Positions 35,433 through 46,092 are shown, counted from the stretch's first letter. The stretch is DNA of 64,000 nt from Candidatus Phycosocius bacilliformis (GCF_003112735.1 NZ_BFBR01000001.1:248001-312000); one strand, 5' to 3'. Notes: generated by a model not told the origin, from the letters alone. Program-made: numbers and translations.

Positions 35433-36438
35433 GCTCTTCCTTCCACTGCCCCAACGAGGCCAACCCATTCATATGGGCGCGCTTATAGAAGGCTGCCTGA
35501 GCTGCAGGAATATTCTCATCCTTGCCGGCCCACGCCTTTTGCGGGGCGGCCTGTAAGGCCCGACCATAAGAGAAGGTGAGGTTCCAGGGCAGAGCATGCA
35601 TCGCATTCATCGCGTTGAGGTGGGCGGTAGCGGCAACGTCGGACTGCCCGCCAGACAAAAAGGCGATGCCAGTCACAGTCGACGGTACGGTGTTCTTCAG
35701 GCACTGCACCGTTTTCTCGGCGACCTCATCAACACTTGCCTGCGTTTTGCACTTGCGACCTGCAATCACCATATTTGGCTTCAACACGATGCCTTCCAAT
35801 TGCACCCGCATCTCATAGAGGGCTTGGAAGGTCATTTTCAGCACATATTCAGTGACCTCAAAGCAGCGATTAATGTCGTGGTCGAGATCCATCAACACTT
35901 CAGGCTCGACAATCGGAACGATGTTTTCTTCCTGACACATGGCTGCATAACGGGCGAGCGCATGGGCATTGGCCTTGACCGAGCCAGCACTGGGCCGACG
36001 CGCATCAATGTCAATCACGGCGCGCCATTTGGCAAAGCGGGCTCCGTGAACATAATAATCGCGCAGACGGTCGCGCAGATTATCGAGGCCGTCGGTGACA
36101 CGTTCACCGGGGAAGAAAGGCATTTCGCGCGGCCCCATATCCACTTTGATGCCGGGGATCGAGCCGTGTGACTTGATGATCTCCACAAGACGCGAACCGT
36201 CACGGGCAAACTGGCGAATGGTTTCATCATAGAGGATCACACCAGAAATGTGATCCTGCATGGCTTTTTCCGAGCGAAACAGCAATTCGCGATAATCCCG
36301 ACGCGTGTCTGGGGTGGATTCAACCCCGATCGCATCAAAGCGCGAGCGAATGGTGGCGGTGCTTTCGTCGGCCGCCAGAATGCCTTTTCCAGGCGCGACC
36401 ATCGCTTTGGCGGTTTCAACCAGTTGATCGAGATTCAT
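35422..36438 (-). CDS. Class I fructose-bisphosphate aldolase
   Basis: Cleaves fructose 1,6-bisphosphate to DHAP and glyceraldehyde 3-phosphate using a Schiff-base lysine. The 338-residue sequence has the class I opening (APGKGILAADESTATI) and GIVLKPNMVIAG, where the lysine is the probable Schiff-base residue. No class II zinc motif is present. The ATG at 36438 follows AAGGGGAACGCG; the frame continues upstream without a better start. It is the third gene after gap and pgk on the same strand, 26 bp downstream of pgk. Confidence 0.94.
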   Translation of the reverse strand: MNLDQLVETAKAMVAPGKGILAADESTATIRSRFDAIGVESTPDTRRDYRELLFRSEKAMQDHISGVILYDETIRQFARDGSRLVEIIKSHGSIPGIKVDMGPREMPFFPGERVTDGLDNLRDRLRDYYVHGARFAKWRAVIDIDARRPSAGSVKANAHALARYAAMCQEENIVPIVEPEVLMDLDHDINRCFEVTEYVLKMTFQALYEMRVQLEGIVLKPNMVIAGRKCKTQASVDEVAEKTVQCLKNTVPSTVTGIAFLSGGQSDVAATAHLNAMNAMHALPWNLTFSYGRALQAAPQKAWAGKDENIPAAQAAFYKRAHMNGLASLGQWKEELEA

Positions 36439-36464
36439 CGCGTTCCCCTTTTTGACAAACAAAC

Positions 36465-37661
36465 TTAGTTTTGGGTCTTGAGCGCTTCTACGCCCGGCAA
36501 AGCCTTGCCTTCCATCCATTCCAAAAATGCGCCGCCGGCTGTCGACACGAAGGTGAAATCCCCGGCAACCCTGGCTTGATTGAGTGCCGACACCGTGTCG
36601 CCGCCACCTGCAACCGCGATCAGGCGGCCCGATCGGGCCAGACCGGCCGCGGTGCGGGCCGCTTCCATCGTGCCCACATCAAAAGGTGACAATTCAAACG
36701 CGCCTAACGGACCATTCCAAACCAATGTCTTGGCAGTCTCCAAAGCCGCAGCCAGAGCGGCAACCGACTTCGGCCCGGCATCGAGGATCATCTCATGATC
36801 TTTGATATCGGCGATCTCACAGGTCCGATGCGGGGCATGGGCCGCAAAGGCTTCAGCGACAACCACATCGGTCGGCAGCAGAATTTGGCACGCATTGGCC
36901 TCAGCCTCCGCCAAAATGGCTCGGGCAATGTCCAATAGGTCATGTTCACACAGAGACTTGCCAACATGAGCCCCGCGCGCGGCTAAAAACGTATTGGCCA
37001 TGCCCCCGCCTACAGCCAGCATGTCCACCCGACCGACGAGGTTCTTCAACAAATCAATCTTGCTGGAGACCTTGGCCCCACCAACTACCGCCATCACTGG
37101 GTGCGTTGGATTGCCCAGCGCTTTATCGAGATAATCCAGTTCATGGGCCATCGACAAACCCGGATAACTCGGCAGGAGGTGGGCAATACCCTCAGTTGAT
37201 GCGTGAGCGCGGTGGGCCGCAGAAAAAGCGTCATTGACATAAAGGTCCGCCAACTTGGCAAATCCCTTGGCCAACTCAGGATCATTGGCCTCTTCACCGG
37301 GATGGAAGCGGGTGTTTTCCAAAAGCAGGATGTCGCCATCCTGCAAAGCTGCGACGGCTGTTTCAGCAACAGGCCCTACACAATCTGCAGCAAAACCAAC
37401 CGGCTTACCCAATAAAGCAGACAAGGCGGGAGCCACGCGCGCCAGTGACATGGCCGGAACGACCTTGCCCTTCGGACGGTCGAAATGGGCGGCAAGAATC
37501 ACTTTCGCGCCGTTCGACACCAAAAGCTCAATCGTTGGTATCGCCGCACGCAAGCGGGTGTCATCTGTGATGACGCCATCTTGCACCGGCACATTGAAAT
37601 CCACTCGGACAAAGGCGCGTTTGCCCGCCAAGGCCGCAGTCTTCAGCGAAGAAAAACTCAT
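36465..37661 (-). CDS. pgk: Phosphoglycerate kinase
   Basis: Transfers phosphate between 1,3-bisphosphoglycerate and ADP. The 398-residue protein has the N-terminal [31 protein letters not shown], the hinge and the nucleotide-site WNGPLGAFE and GGGDTVSAL, so it is complete. It lies 51 bp downstream of gap and 26 bp upstream of the aldolase, forming a gap-pgk-fda operon of lower glycolysis/gluconeogenesis. Confidence 0.97.
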   Translation of the reverse strand: MSFSSLKTAALAGKRAFVRVDFNVPVQDGVITDDTRLRAAIPTIELLVSNGAKVILAAHFDRPKGKVVPAMSLARVAPALSALLGKPVGFAADCVGPVAETAVAALQDGDILLLENTRFHPGEEANDPELAKGFAKLADLYVNDAFSAAHRAHASTEGIAHLLPSYPGLSMAHELDYLDKALGNPTHPVMAVVGGAKVSSKIDLLKNLVGRVDMLAVGGGMANTFLAARGAHVGKSLCEHDLLDIARAILAEAEANACQILLPTDVVVAEAFAAHAPHRTCEIADIKDHEMILDAGPKSVAALAAALETAKTLVWNGPLGAFELSPFDVGTMEAARTAAGLARSGRLIAVAGGGDTVSALNQARVAGDFTFVSTAGGAFLEWMEGKALPGVEALKTQN

Positions 37662-37712
37662 GACACGTCCACTTATAGCAGCCCAACAGATGTCGGGCTG
37701 CGTCCGACACCC

Positions 37713-38720
37713 TCAGATCAGCTTGGCCATCGCGATGGCGGTATCGCTCATGCGCGTCGAGAAGCCCCATTCATTGTCGTACCAAGACAGGATACGCACC
37801 AGCGTTCCATCCATCACTTTGGTTTGATCAAGGGCAAAGGTCGAGGAATGGCTGTTGTGGTTAAAGTCGATCGACACATTGGGATCTGCCGTATAGCCGA
37901 GCACACCTTTCAGCGGGCCATCGGCAGCTGCCTTGATCGCGGCATTGACTTCCTCAATCGAGGTTGCGCGCTTGGCGACAAATTTGAGATCAACGCACGA
38001 CACGTTTGGTGTTGGCACGCGGATGGCAACACCATCAAGGCGACCAGCCAATTCGGGCAAGACAAGGCCGACGGCCTTCGCTGCGCCGGTCGACGTTGGG
38101 ATCATCGACAAAGCGGCGGCCCGCGCGCGGTACAAGTCCTTGTGCATGGTGTCTAAGGTTGGCTGATCTCCCGTGTAGGAATGGATCGTGGTCATAAAGC
38201 CCTTGTCGATTCCCACTGCGTCCTGCAGCACTTTAGCAACCGGTGCGAGGCAATTGGTCGTGCAAGACGCGTTGGAGACAATAACATCATCCTTGGTCAA
38301 CGACTGGTGGTTCACGCCATAAACCACGGTCTTGTCAGCCTGTTCGCCGGGAGCCGAGATCAGAACACGCTTTGCTCCGGCGGTCAGATGCGCGGTGGCC
38401 TTGTCGCGGGCCGTGAACAGGCCCGTGCATTCCATCGCGATGTCGACTTTGTTTTCGCCCCAAGGAAGGGCGGCAGGATCACGCAGAGCCGTGACTTTGA
38501 TCGGCTTGCCATTGACGACAATAGTATCGCCTTCCACGCTGACGCTGGCGGGGAAACGGCCATGAACGGAATCATATTTGAGCAGATGTGCATTGGTCGC
38601 AGCGGGGCCCAGATCATTGATCGCAACCACTTCAATATCGTCCCGTCCATGCTCGATGATGGAACGCAGAACCAGACGGCCAATCCGGCCAAACCCATTG
38701 ATCGCGACGCGCACGCTCAT
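37713..38720 (-). CDS. gap: Type I glyceraldehyde-3-phosphate dehydrogenase
   Basis: Oxidises glyceraldehyde 3-phosphate with NAD(P) and phosphate. The 335-residue protein starts [19 protein letters not shown] and has the active-site [12 protein letters not shown] with the catalytic cysteine and later [13 protein letters not shown]. It is the first gene of the gap-pgk-fda unit. A palindrome resembling a HexR operator lies about 10-25 bp upstream of its start. Confidence 0.97.
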   Translation of the reverse strand: MSVRVAINGFGRIGRLVLRSIIEHGRDDIEVVAINDLGPAATNAHLLKYDSVHGRFPASVSVEGDTIVVNGKPIKVTALRDPAALPWGENKVDIAMECTGLFTARDKATAHLTAGAKRVLISAPGEQADKTVVYGVNHQSLTKDDVIVSNASCTTNCLAPVAKVLQDAVGIDKGFMTTIHSYTGDQPTLDTMHKDLYRARAAALSMIPTSTGAAKAVGLVLPELAGRLDGVAIRVPTPNVSCVDLKFVAKRATSIEEVNAAIKAAADGPLKGVLGYTADPNVSIDFNHNSHSSTFALDQTKVMDGTLVRILSWYDNEWGFSTRMSDTAIAMAKLI

Positions 38721-38729
38721 ATCTATCTC

Positions 38730-38744
38730 CGTAGTAAAACTACA
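38730..38744 (-). promoter_or_regulatory. HexR-like operator upstream of gap
   Basis: On the coding strand of gap the sequence reads TGTAGTTTTACTACG, a near-perfect palindrome differing by one terminal base from the published HexR pattern TGTARTwwwAyTACA. HexR (RpiR family) controls gap and other central-carbon genes in many proteobacteria in response to KDPG. The site lies 10 bp before the start codon, a position that would suit repression. HexR itself is not in the window. Confidence 0.55.
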
Positions 38745-38910
38745 AAATCAGCGCCAGTTTTGGCCTGTTTTGCTGGCGGCGGACGGGTGTTGCTCCACCC
38801 TGCCGTTTGAACGGTGCCTATAGCCATCCTTGCTCGAATCGTCCACCCAATGGCAGTGTTTGCTAGGCTCAGATTTTGGGTTTTGGCAGGACTGCGATAA
38901 GAGATTTGTC

Positions 38911-39219
38911 ATGAGCATTGCAAAGCCACCCGGATTGGATGAGACCTTGGCCCGATTTAATGGTGCGCTATCGCGGCTGGAGACTGCGCTTGAAGCCTCA
39001 GTCCAGCGACTGGCAGATAGCCATCATAAGGCTGGTTATCTTGAGGGGCATGCCGCAGGAGTGCGCGAAGCCCATTCGACAAGCCGTCCAGATGCTGACC
39101 CAGCTGAATTGGAAGCAGCCCGCGTGCGCGAGGCCGATTTGTGTCGGGCTGTCGAAGAAGCTCGGGCCGCTCTCAAGGACGCCATGTTCGACATCAAGGC
39201 CGTTTTGGGCCCACTGTAA
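38911..39219 (+). CDS. DUF4164 coiled-coil protein, possible ZauP
   Basis: A 102-residue protein with two long heptad-patterned helices (about residues 10-45 and 65-92), fitting the DUF4164 family. Its best known relative appears to be ZauP of Caulobacter, a coiled-coil partner of ZapA that tightens the cytokinetic Z-ring; that link is from memory of the family and is inferential. The ATG at 38911 gives the family start (MSIAKPPGLDETLARFNGAL). It is divergent from gap. The usual zapA neighbour is missing and an SGNH hydrolase follows instead. Confidence 0.7.
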   Translation: MSIAKPPGLDETLARFNGALSRLETALEASVQRLADSHHKAGYLEGHAAGVREAHSTSRPDADPAELEAARVREADLCRAVEEARAALKDAMFDIKAVLGPL

Positions 39220-39243
39220 TGAGGATATGAAGAGGCCACCATC

Positions 39244-40374
39244 ATGCGCGCCATCGCCCTGAATGATCCAGCCCTTGTCATTCGCGGCGCGCTGGCGGTC
39301 GCGCAGTCACCGACCAGCTTGAAAACATGGCGGCTGCCAATTTGGACACAAGCTCAATCGCCTGATCCAACTGTTGATCTCATGGCCGGCATGACCAGCG
39401 GGGTGCGTTTGTGCTTTGTCACAGACGCAGACACCTTCACCCTTGATGTGCTGGAAACCGGCTTGCAATTGGCTGGAACGCCACGACGGCCCGTTACCTT
39501 CGATCTATATCTTGATGGCATTTTGAACCAGCAAGGCACCCTCCTTGCCGGCCATACCATTGTGGTGAAGCCTACCGGCCCGCGCTTTGAGGCTGGTAAA
39601 GCCTCTCAAATCCACTTCACCGGACTGGGTGCGCACATGAAGGTGGTGGAGCTGTGGTTACCCCAAACTGCGCAACTTGAAATCCTGGGGCTTTACGTCC
39701 CAGAGACCGCAACATTCGGCCCAACACCTTACGAAGGCAGATTGCGCTGGGCTCATTATGGCAGTTCGATCAGCCACGGCATGGAGGCAAGCGGTCCCTC
39801 AACCACTTGGCCCGCGGTGGCGGCACGCGCCTTGGGCTGCGACCTCACCAATCTGGGCCTCGCAGGGCAATGTCACCTCGACGGCTTTGTCGCCCGCGCG
39901 CTACGCGACGGGAAATTTGACGCCATCAGCCTGGAAGTGGGCATCAATATCATTGGGGCAGACACTATGCGCCGACGCGTCTTTGCCAGCGCGCTGCACA
40001 ATTTTCTCGATATCTTGCGCGAAGCCCAGCCAGAGGTGCCAATCCTTGTCATCTCGCCCATCTATTGCCCGCTGATTGAAGACCGGCCGGGGCCGCTGGT
40101 GCGGGACAATCTGGCGACCTATGCCGCCGCAGATCGCCCACTGGGTGCTGCCGATGGCGCGCTGTCCCTGATGCAAGGCCGCAGCATCATTGCCGATCTG
40201 GTGGCCCGCCGCCAAAATGGGGGCGACACACAGCTTACCTATCTTGATGGGTTGGCTCTGTTTGGGGCAGAAGATGTTGCCGATATGCCCGATAATCTGC
40301 ACCCCAATGCGGCCGGTCAGACGCGAATGGGCGATCGGTTCATCACGATTGGTTGGCCCGCCCTCTCCACCTAA
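39244..40374 (+). CDS. SGNH/GDSL-family hydrolase
   Basis: A 376-residue esterase-like protein with an N-terminal beta-sandwich accessory domain (about residues 30-165) and a C-terminal SGNH domain. The nucleophile block is HYGSSISHG, block II glycine is in LGLAGQCHLDG, block III is EVGINI (Asn), and the catalytic Asp-His pair is in PDNLHPNAAG. No signal peptide is visible. Such two-domain enzymes often deacetylate or de-esterify carbohydrates; the substrate is unknown. It lies 24 bp after the DUF4164 gene and 65 bp before galE. Confidence 0.85.
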   Translation: MRAIALNDPALVIRGALAVAQSPTSLKTWRLPIWTQAQSPDPTVDLMAGMTSGVRLCFVTDADTFTLDVLETGLQLAGTPRRPVTFDLYLDGILNQQGTLLAGHTIVVKPTGPRFEAGKASQIHFTGLGAHMKVVELWLPQTAQLEILGLYVPETATFGPTPYEGRLRWAHYGSSISHGMEASGPSTTWPAVAARALGCDLTNLGLAGQCHLDGFVARALRDGKFDAISLEVGINIIGADTMRRRVFASALHNFLDILREAQPEVPILVISPIYCPLIEDRPGPLVRDNLATYAAADRPLGAADGALSLMQGRSIIADLVARRQNGGDTQLTYLDGLALFGAEDVADMPDNLHPNAAGQTRMGDRFITIGWPALST

Positions 40375-40439
40375 GGCAGGATTGCCGCGTCAGGCCGCAG
40401 CGGTCTATAGCCAGACAGCCAAGGTGAGGAGTCGCGCAG

Positions 40440-41426
40440 ATGGCCAATATTTTAATCACCGGAGGTGCCGGATACATTGGCAGCCACGCCGCTTGGGCCT
40501 GTGTCGATCATGGCCATGAGCTTGTGGTGGTGGATAATTTATCGACTGGTGTGGCTCGCAATGTTCCCCCTGCCGCGACATTGGTTGAAATGGATATTGC
40601 CGACACTGCCCGTTTTGGCAGCCTACTGAGAGATCACAAGATCGACGCCATCATGCATTTTGCCGGATCGATCGTGGTGCCCGAATCCGTTGTCAATCCC
40701 GGCCTCTATTATCACAACAACACTGTCAAAAGCCTTGGGCTCATCCAGGAAGCCGTGAAGGCGGGCACCAAAGCCTTCATCTTTTCCTCAACAGCAGCAG
40801 TCTATGCGCCAGGCCAGTTTGAGCCTTTGCGCGAAGATGCCACCAAGGCCCCATTGAGCCCATATGGGCAGTCCAAACTGATGACCGAAACCATGCTGGC
40901 CGACATGTCGGCAGCACACGGCCTATCCTATGGCGTGCTGCGCTACTTCAACGTGGCGGGGGCCGACCCGAAGGGTCGTACCGGACAGAGCACACCAAAT
41001 GCGACCCATCTAATCAAAGTCGCCTGCCAAGTTGCAACCGGGCAGCGTGACCAGATGGAGGTATTCGGAGCAGATTATCCAACACCTGATGGCACATGCA
41101 TCCGCGACTATATTCATGTCAGCGATCTGGCTGATGCCCATGTCTTGTTGGCGCAACACCTTCTAAGCGGCGGAGCCAATGTCACAGCCAATTGCGGCTA
41201 TGGTAAGGGTGCATCGGTCAAAGAGGTGCTGGCCTCGCTCGAAAAGCAGCTGAACCACCCGATCAAGGCGATCATGTCGCCGCGCAGAGCCGGAGACGCC
41301 CCCTGCCTTGTCGCCAATTCGGCTCATCTTAAATCGCTTCTGCCCTGGAAACCAAAGTTCGAGAGCCTAGATGATATTGTGGCTGCAGCTTTGGCCTGGG
41401 AAAGACATCTGACGCTAACGAATTAA
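40440..41426 (+). CDS. galE: UDP-glucose 4-epimerase
   Basis: Interconverts UDP-glucose and UDP-galactose with bound NAD. The 328-residue extended short-chain dehydrogenase has the Rossmann motif [19 protein letters not shown], the catalytic FSSTAAVYA and YGQSKLMTE (Tyr-x3-Lys), and LRYFNVAGADP with the expected spacing for GalE. It is the last core-type gene before the IS-scarred zone that borders the polysaccharide cluster, and may supply UDP-galactose to it. Confidence 0.93.
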   Translation: MANILITGGAGYIGSHAAWACVDHGHELVVVDNLSTGVARNVPPAATLVEMDIADTARFGSLLRDHKIDAIMHFAGSIVVPESVVNPGLYYHNNTVKSLGLIQEAVKAGTKAFIFSSTAAVYAPGQFEPLREDATKAPLSPYGQSKLMTETMLADMSAAHGLSYGVLRYFNVAGADPKGRTGQSTPNATHLIKVACQVATGQRDQMEVFGADYPTPDGTCIRDYIHVSDLADAHVLLAQHLLSGGANVTANCGYGKGASVKEVLASLEKQLNHPIKAIMSPRRAGDAPCLVANSAHLKSLLPWKPKFESLDDIVAAALAWERHLTLTN

Positions 41427-42434
41427 TCCGCGGTTCCAAACTTGAGTGACAGAATTGTGGTGGCGCAAGAATTGTCGCATCCGCTATCTTTACAACTTAT
41501 TGGTACCTACCGTGATGGCTCATACCAAGAGGTGCATAATTTATGCTCATAGTTAATCGGTAATCATGTGGGACTGATGTTAGGTATTTCGGATCGAGCA
41601 TTTAAGGAGTAGCCAAGAAGGAATAGCCAAAATTGAGAATTTAGGTTCGAGAGATGATTTTCGCACAAAATACTCAAACCAAAAGCGACGGCTGGAATGA
41701 GCAATACTGCAAAGCGGTTTAGATTAGAAATATTTATCGGGCGTGGCCCAAGCACATTCACGGCGATTAGCTCTGATCTTCCATTTTCAAATTTAGGTAT
41801 CGGAGGTGAGATTTCGTGGATTGGTGATTAGGGCCAATTGATAACTCGAAAAATCAAATCCCTTGATAATACTTTTTGGTTAGTGAGCGATGGCCTAGTT
41901 TATCAAAAGAAAGCAGTTGTTCTCGCTTAGGCTGTCCATGCAGCGTAGGGTTAATATGGGCGATTTAGGCTGGGCAAGGTGATGAGCTGGACACCCGCAA
42001 AAACCCCTTGCTTCTAAGGCCTTGGCCTGCTTCATTCAAGGCATTGGACGGAGCGTTTTGATGCACCCACGCAGCCTGCTTTCGGTGGCGGAGTACATGG
42101 ATCGCCGTCCTTGCTCAGATGTTAGAATTTTAGCATGATCGAACGTTCGAAGTAGGATGCGATGAAGGCCCCCACGCGCGAAGACCACCGCGTATCGCAG
42201 CGCTTGTGACCCGCCATGCGCGCTATCAGTTGCTTCCTTAAAGCGCCGATTTTGAAAGGCTCTTAGGCAGTTGTGGCATATCAATCGAGCAACACAGTGC
42301 CGCCTGCCGGCTTCTTTGATCTGATCGGTCATGCTTGGGCTTTCATAGGTTTCATGGATGGTGAAGACCTAGGATCTGATATGGGCCAACACCACCATGT
42401 CATGGTGTTACCGCTGGCAAGGTTCACGACCTTG
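41427..42434. other. Gene-free AT-rich stretch
   Basis: About 1 kb with no supportable gene. The first 600 bp are visibly AT-rich compared with the flanks. Short open frames exist (for example 41564-41761 and 42036-42332, minus strand) but lack recognisable protein features or ribosome-binding sites. The stretch contains one copy of a 16-bp direct repeat (41985-42000) whose other copy lies beside an IS3 remnant. Confidence 0.6.
41985..42000 (+). repeat. 16-bp direct repeat, left copy
   Basis: AGCTGGACACCCGCAA here is repeated exactly at 42715-42730 in the same orientation, with four of the next five bases also matching. A 16-base match within about 1 kb is very unlikely by chance. It may mark an end of a decayed mobile element. 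Confidence 0.6.
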
Positions 42435-42737
42435 TTACGCATAAAACCCGCTCTCACTGACCTCTAATAACGCACAAGACCGCTTGATCGTCATGTAGGC
42501 CTTTTCCGCTTCAATGATCCTGAACTTCCTCTCATGGTGTCCCTCGCGGAAGAGGCGGCCGCTTTTTTGGAAAGTCGCGCTCTTGAGGCAATATCTCATC
42601 TTCTTTGCGAAGCCGGGCCAGTTCCTTGGCCGTGTCAGGATGTGGCCCTGACAGGAAATCAGCCTCCTGTTCCGCCCAAACCCACTTCCCACGCTTGGAT
42701 GGCCCCACACCCAAAGCTGGACACCCGCAACAACCAT
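42435..42737 (-). pseudogene. IS3-family transposase remnant (orfA end and orfB beginning)
   Basis: Two minus-strand frames carry parts of an IS3-type element. One (to about 42532) ends with ELARLRKEDEILPQERDFPKK, the classic OrfA leucine-zipper tail. The other frame then gives ERKFRIIEAEKAY and CALLEVSESGFYA, the start of OrfB. The orfB reading frame stops right after SGFYA, where intact proteins continue with tryptophan and the DDE domain, so the rest has been lost. The overlap of the two frames is the usual -1 frameshift layout. The element cannot move by itself. Confidence 0.72.
42715..42730 (+). repeat. 16-bp direct repeat, right copy
   Basis: Exact second copy of the repeat at 41985-42000, lying within the 5' part of the IS3 remnant on the opposite strand. 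Confidence 0.6.
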
Positions 42738-42798
42738 CGTTTTGACGAAGTAATTGGTCGGGCTGCGGGGATTGGCTCGAGCGTTACGACTTGAAGGG

Positions 42799-43530
42799 TC
42801 AGATTGACGGTTTTTCGTTTATGTTTGTTGTCTTTTGAGTGCGTTCTGCAGATTTCAGGCGCACCCATCCCATTGCTGCGCGCCCTTGGTGGAAGATCAG
42901 GCGATCAAAGTTATAGGTCAAACTGGCCAGCGTGAGTTTGGCCTGGGCGCGTGCAAAGCCGATAGTCTGGATGAAGAGCCCGTAGCGGTTCTTCTGATGC
43001 GCGAAGACATGTTCGACCCTGGCGCGGATCGCGGACTTTGCGGCATTGGCGCGCGCCATATGCTCGGGCATCGGCTTACCCTTGGGCTTCCTGCGATGGA
43101 CGCGGCTTTTGAGCATATTGGCCTTAAGCCATGCCTCGTTCTTGCTGCTGCAATAGGCGCTGCCTGCCCAGACATCGCCGGCGGTGTTGGCGGAGTCGAT
43201 TACCCGCCGCAACTGGCGACCGCCGCCATCGGCTGCCGAGGTCACCATCGCCTTGCGGATGATCCCGAACCGCCGATCGATGCTGATATGCGACTTGTAG
43301 CCGAACACCGGCGTTGCAATCTGCGGCAGCGGCGTGGCGTCAGGGCGATAGCGGATCTTGCCCCCGATCTTAAGGGTCCAGCACACATCGACATCCTTCT
43401 GGTACGCCTTGTTGGGTTTGTCGCGGCAATTCTGCTTGGCCGACTTGCCTGCCTTGATGGCGGCCTTCTCTTCCTCGGCATTGCGCTGCTTGGGTGCAGG
43501 TACCAGCGTGGCATCGACGATCTAACCGCG
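42799..43530 (-). pseudogene. IS5-family transposase, 5'-truncated with nonsense codon
   Basis: A minus-strand DDE transposase of the IS5 family. The readable part runs IVDATLVPAPKQRN, then YQKDVDVCWTLK, FGYKSHISID, AYCSSKNEAWLKANM and RVEHVFAHQKNRYGL, covering the second half of the catalytic region and the C-terminus. Just before IVDAT, where Gln is usual, the codon is TAG (complement of 43522-43524), and homology is lost beyond it, so roughly the first third is missing. It lies beside the IS3 remnant and appears inactive. Confidence 0.8.
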
Positions 43531-43925
43531 CATCGCCACCCTTGGTTCTTTCTGTCATGGAGACGTTCATTAGCATTCTCGTAAGAAACCGCTTTCCAGT
43601 TTCTCGGGGCAAGTCCAGTCCAGTTCACAACCCTAATTTGGACTCCGAATGTGTTCGATGTTCTATCGAGCCTTTATCAACTTCCGGCCAGTGGCCGGGG
43701 TGTCTTGGAAGTGGCACCCTATTATGCTCGGCGGCGCTGCGCCGCCACTATTCAAGTTTCAGTCTCAATATTGTATAAATAGACTTAAATGTTGCTGGGC
43801 AGCCAATCGCTGCGACTCATCCCCAACAACCCGACTTCAGGCGCTGGATTTTGGCAGAGGATGTGGCTATTGGGACCACTTCGCCATCGGCAACGACCGT
43901 CCTTCGAAGATTATAGGAATAAACA
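43531..43925. other. Intergenic stretch without recognisable gene
   Basis: About 395 bp between the IS5 remnant and the heptose kinase gene. Short overlapping open frames are present but none looks like a protein. The promoter of the polysaccharide cluster may lie here; an AGGAA ribosome-binding site precedes the kinase start. No clear terminator or operator was found. Confidence 0.5.
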
Positions 43926-44987
43926 ATGCCCTACATGACACGAACACCATTACGGGTGAGCCTTTTTGGTGGCGGTACGGATTACCCAGATTACTTTAGG
44001 AATAACCCCGGTGGTGTTGTCGGAATGGCGATCGATAAGCATATCTTTATCGCGGCGACGAGGCTTCAAACACCGCTGGAACATAGATATCGTATCGCCT
44101 ACTCCAAGCTCGAGTTGGTCGAAAATCTCAATAGTATTCAGCATCCAGTTGTTAGGTCCGTTCTTATGGACTACGGTGTCGAAGAGGCTCTGGACATCAG
44201 TATCTTGTCTGATCTTCCATCGAGCGGCGGGGGGCTTGGCTCTTCATCAGCCTTTACCGTGGGCTTCGTCAGCCTGATCCGTTCGATGGGCGGTCACCAC
44301 CTAACAAAAATTGATTTGGCACGCGAGGCCATTCGGTTTGAGCGCGACGTTCTGCAGGAAAACGTCGGTGTGCAGGATCAATTGCATGCCGCTTTTGGCG
44401 GCCTAAACCGATTTGACTTTGACGGCGGTAGATTCCGTATTTCGCCAGTCCAACTAACCAGCCACACGATGGAAACTTTGAACTCGTCTTTGTTGCTGAT
44501 TTATACCAACATTTCGCGTCGGGCCACGGATATCGTTGCGACACAATTGGAGGCGACCAAATCGAAGGCCATTGATAAGGACCTGCGTGAACTCTACGAC
44601 ATGGTGGGCGAATGTGTCTCCATTCTGGAGCATGGCGCACAAGTGGTCGAAACACTTGGCAAAATGCTCCATGAGAGCTGGTTGATCAAGCGCAATTTGA
44701 CGTCAAAGGTCTCTAACGACGCGATTGATGACATCTATAGCAAAGCACGCCAAGCCGGAGCCTATGGTGGGAAACTCTGCGGCGCAGGTGGGGGTGGCTT
44801 TGTCTTGGTCGTTGCGCCGCCGTCGAGCCACGAAGCCATCATTCAGGCCGTTTCCCCACTCCAAGTCATTCCCATTTCAATCGACACGCAAGGCTCAACT
44901 GTATTGATGAGCCAACAGAGTCGACCTAATGAGGCAGAAGTCAAGCTATTTGCAGGCTCACAAAAGCCTCCCGCAATGCACAACTGA
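43926..44987 (+). CDS. hddA: GHMP kinase, D-glycero-D-manno-heptose 7-phosphate kinase-like
   Basis: A 353-residue GHMP-superfamily sugar kinase. It opens RTPLRVSLFGGGTDYPDYF, has the ATP loop LPSSGGGLGSSSAFTVG and the C-terminal motif KLCGAGGGGFVLVV, the pattern of HddA, which phosphorylates heptose 7-phosphate at C1 on the way to GDP-D-alpha-D-heptose. Support comes from the HddC-GmhB fusion at the right end of the same cluster. It is the first gene after the IS scars. An L-fucose kinase-like role is a less likely alternative. Confidence 0.82.
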   Translation: MPYMTRTPLRVSLFGGGTDYPDYFRNNPGGVVGMAIDKHIFIAATRLQTPLEHRYRIAYSKLELVENLNSIQHPVVRSVLMDYGVEEALDISILSDLPSSGGGLGSSSAFTVGFVSLIRSMGGHHLTKIDLAREAIRFERDVLQENVGVQDQLHAAFGGLNRFDFDGGRFRISPVQLTSHTMETLNSSLLLIYTNISRRATDIVATQLEATKSKAIDKDLRELYDMVGECVSILEHGAQVVETLGKMLHESWLIKRNLTSKVSNDAIDDIYSKARQAGAYGGKLCGAGGGGFVLVVAPPSSHEAIIQAVSPLQVIPISIDTQGSTVLMSQQSRPNEAEVKLFAGSQKPPAMHN

Positions 44988-45980
<993 letters not shown>

Positions 45981-46092
45981 GCGAAAGTCAGCGGGGCGGG
46001 TTGGGTTCAGCCGCAACGTTCAAGAAGCGCTTTCCAGCCATAAAGCAATCTAGCGGTCACGCGAGAGGCCGTGTTTAAAGGGACACTAGGGT

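Noticed and set aside
41564-41761. Minus-strand 65-codon open frame with hydrophobic stretches in the AT-rich zone
   Set aside because: No ribosome-binding site, no recognisable family, and AT-rich DNA makes hydrophobic frames by chance. It could be a relic of a membrane protein, but that is not supportable.
42036-42332. Minus-strand 98-codon open frame before the IS3 remnant
   Set aside because: Rich in Cys, Arg and His with no domain pattern, and it lies in decayed DNA, so treated as non-coding.
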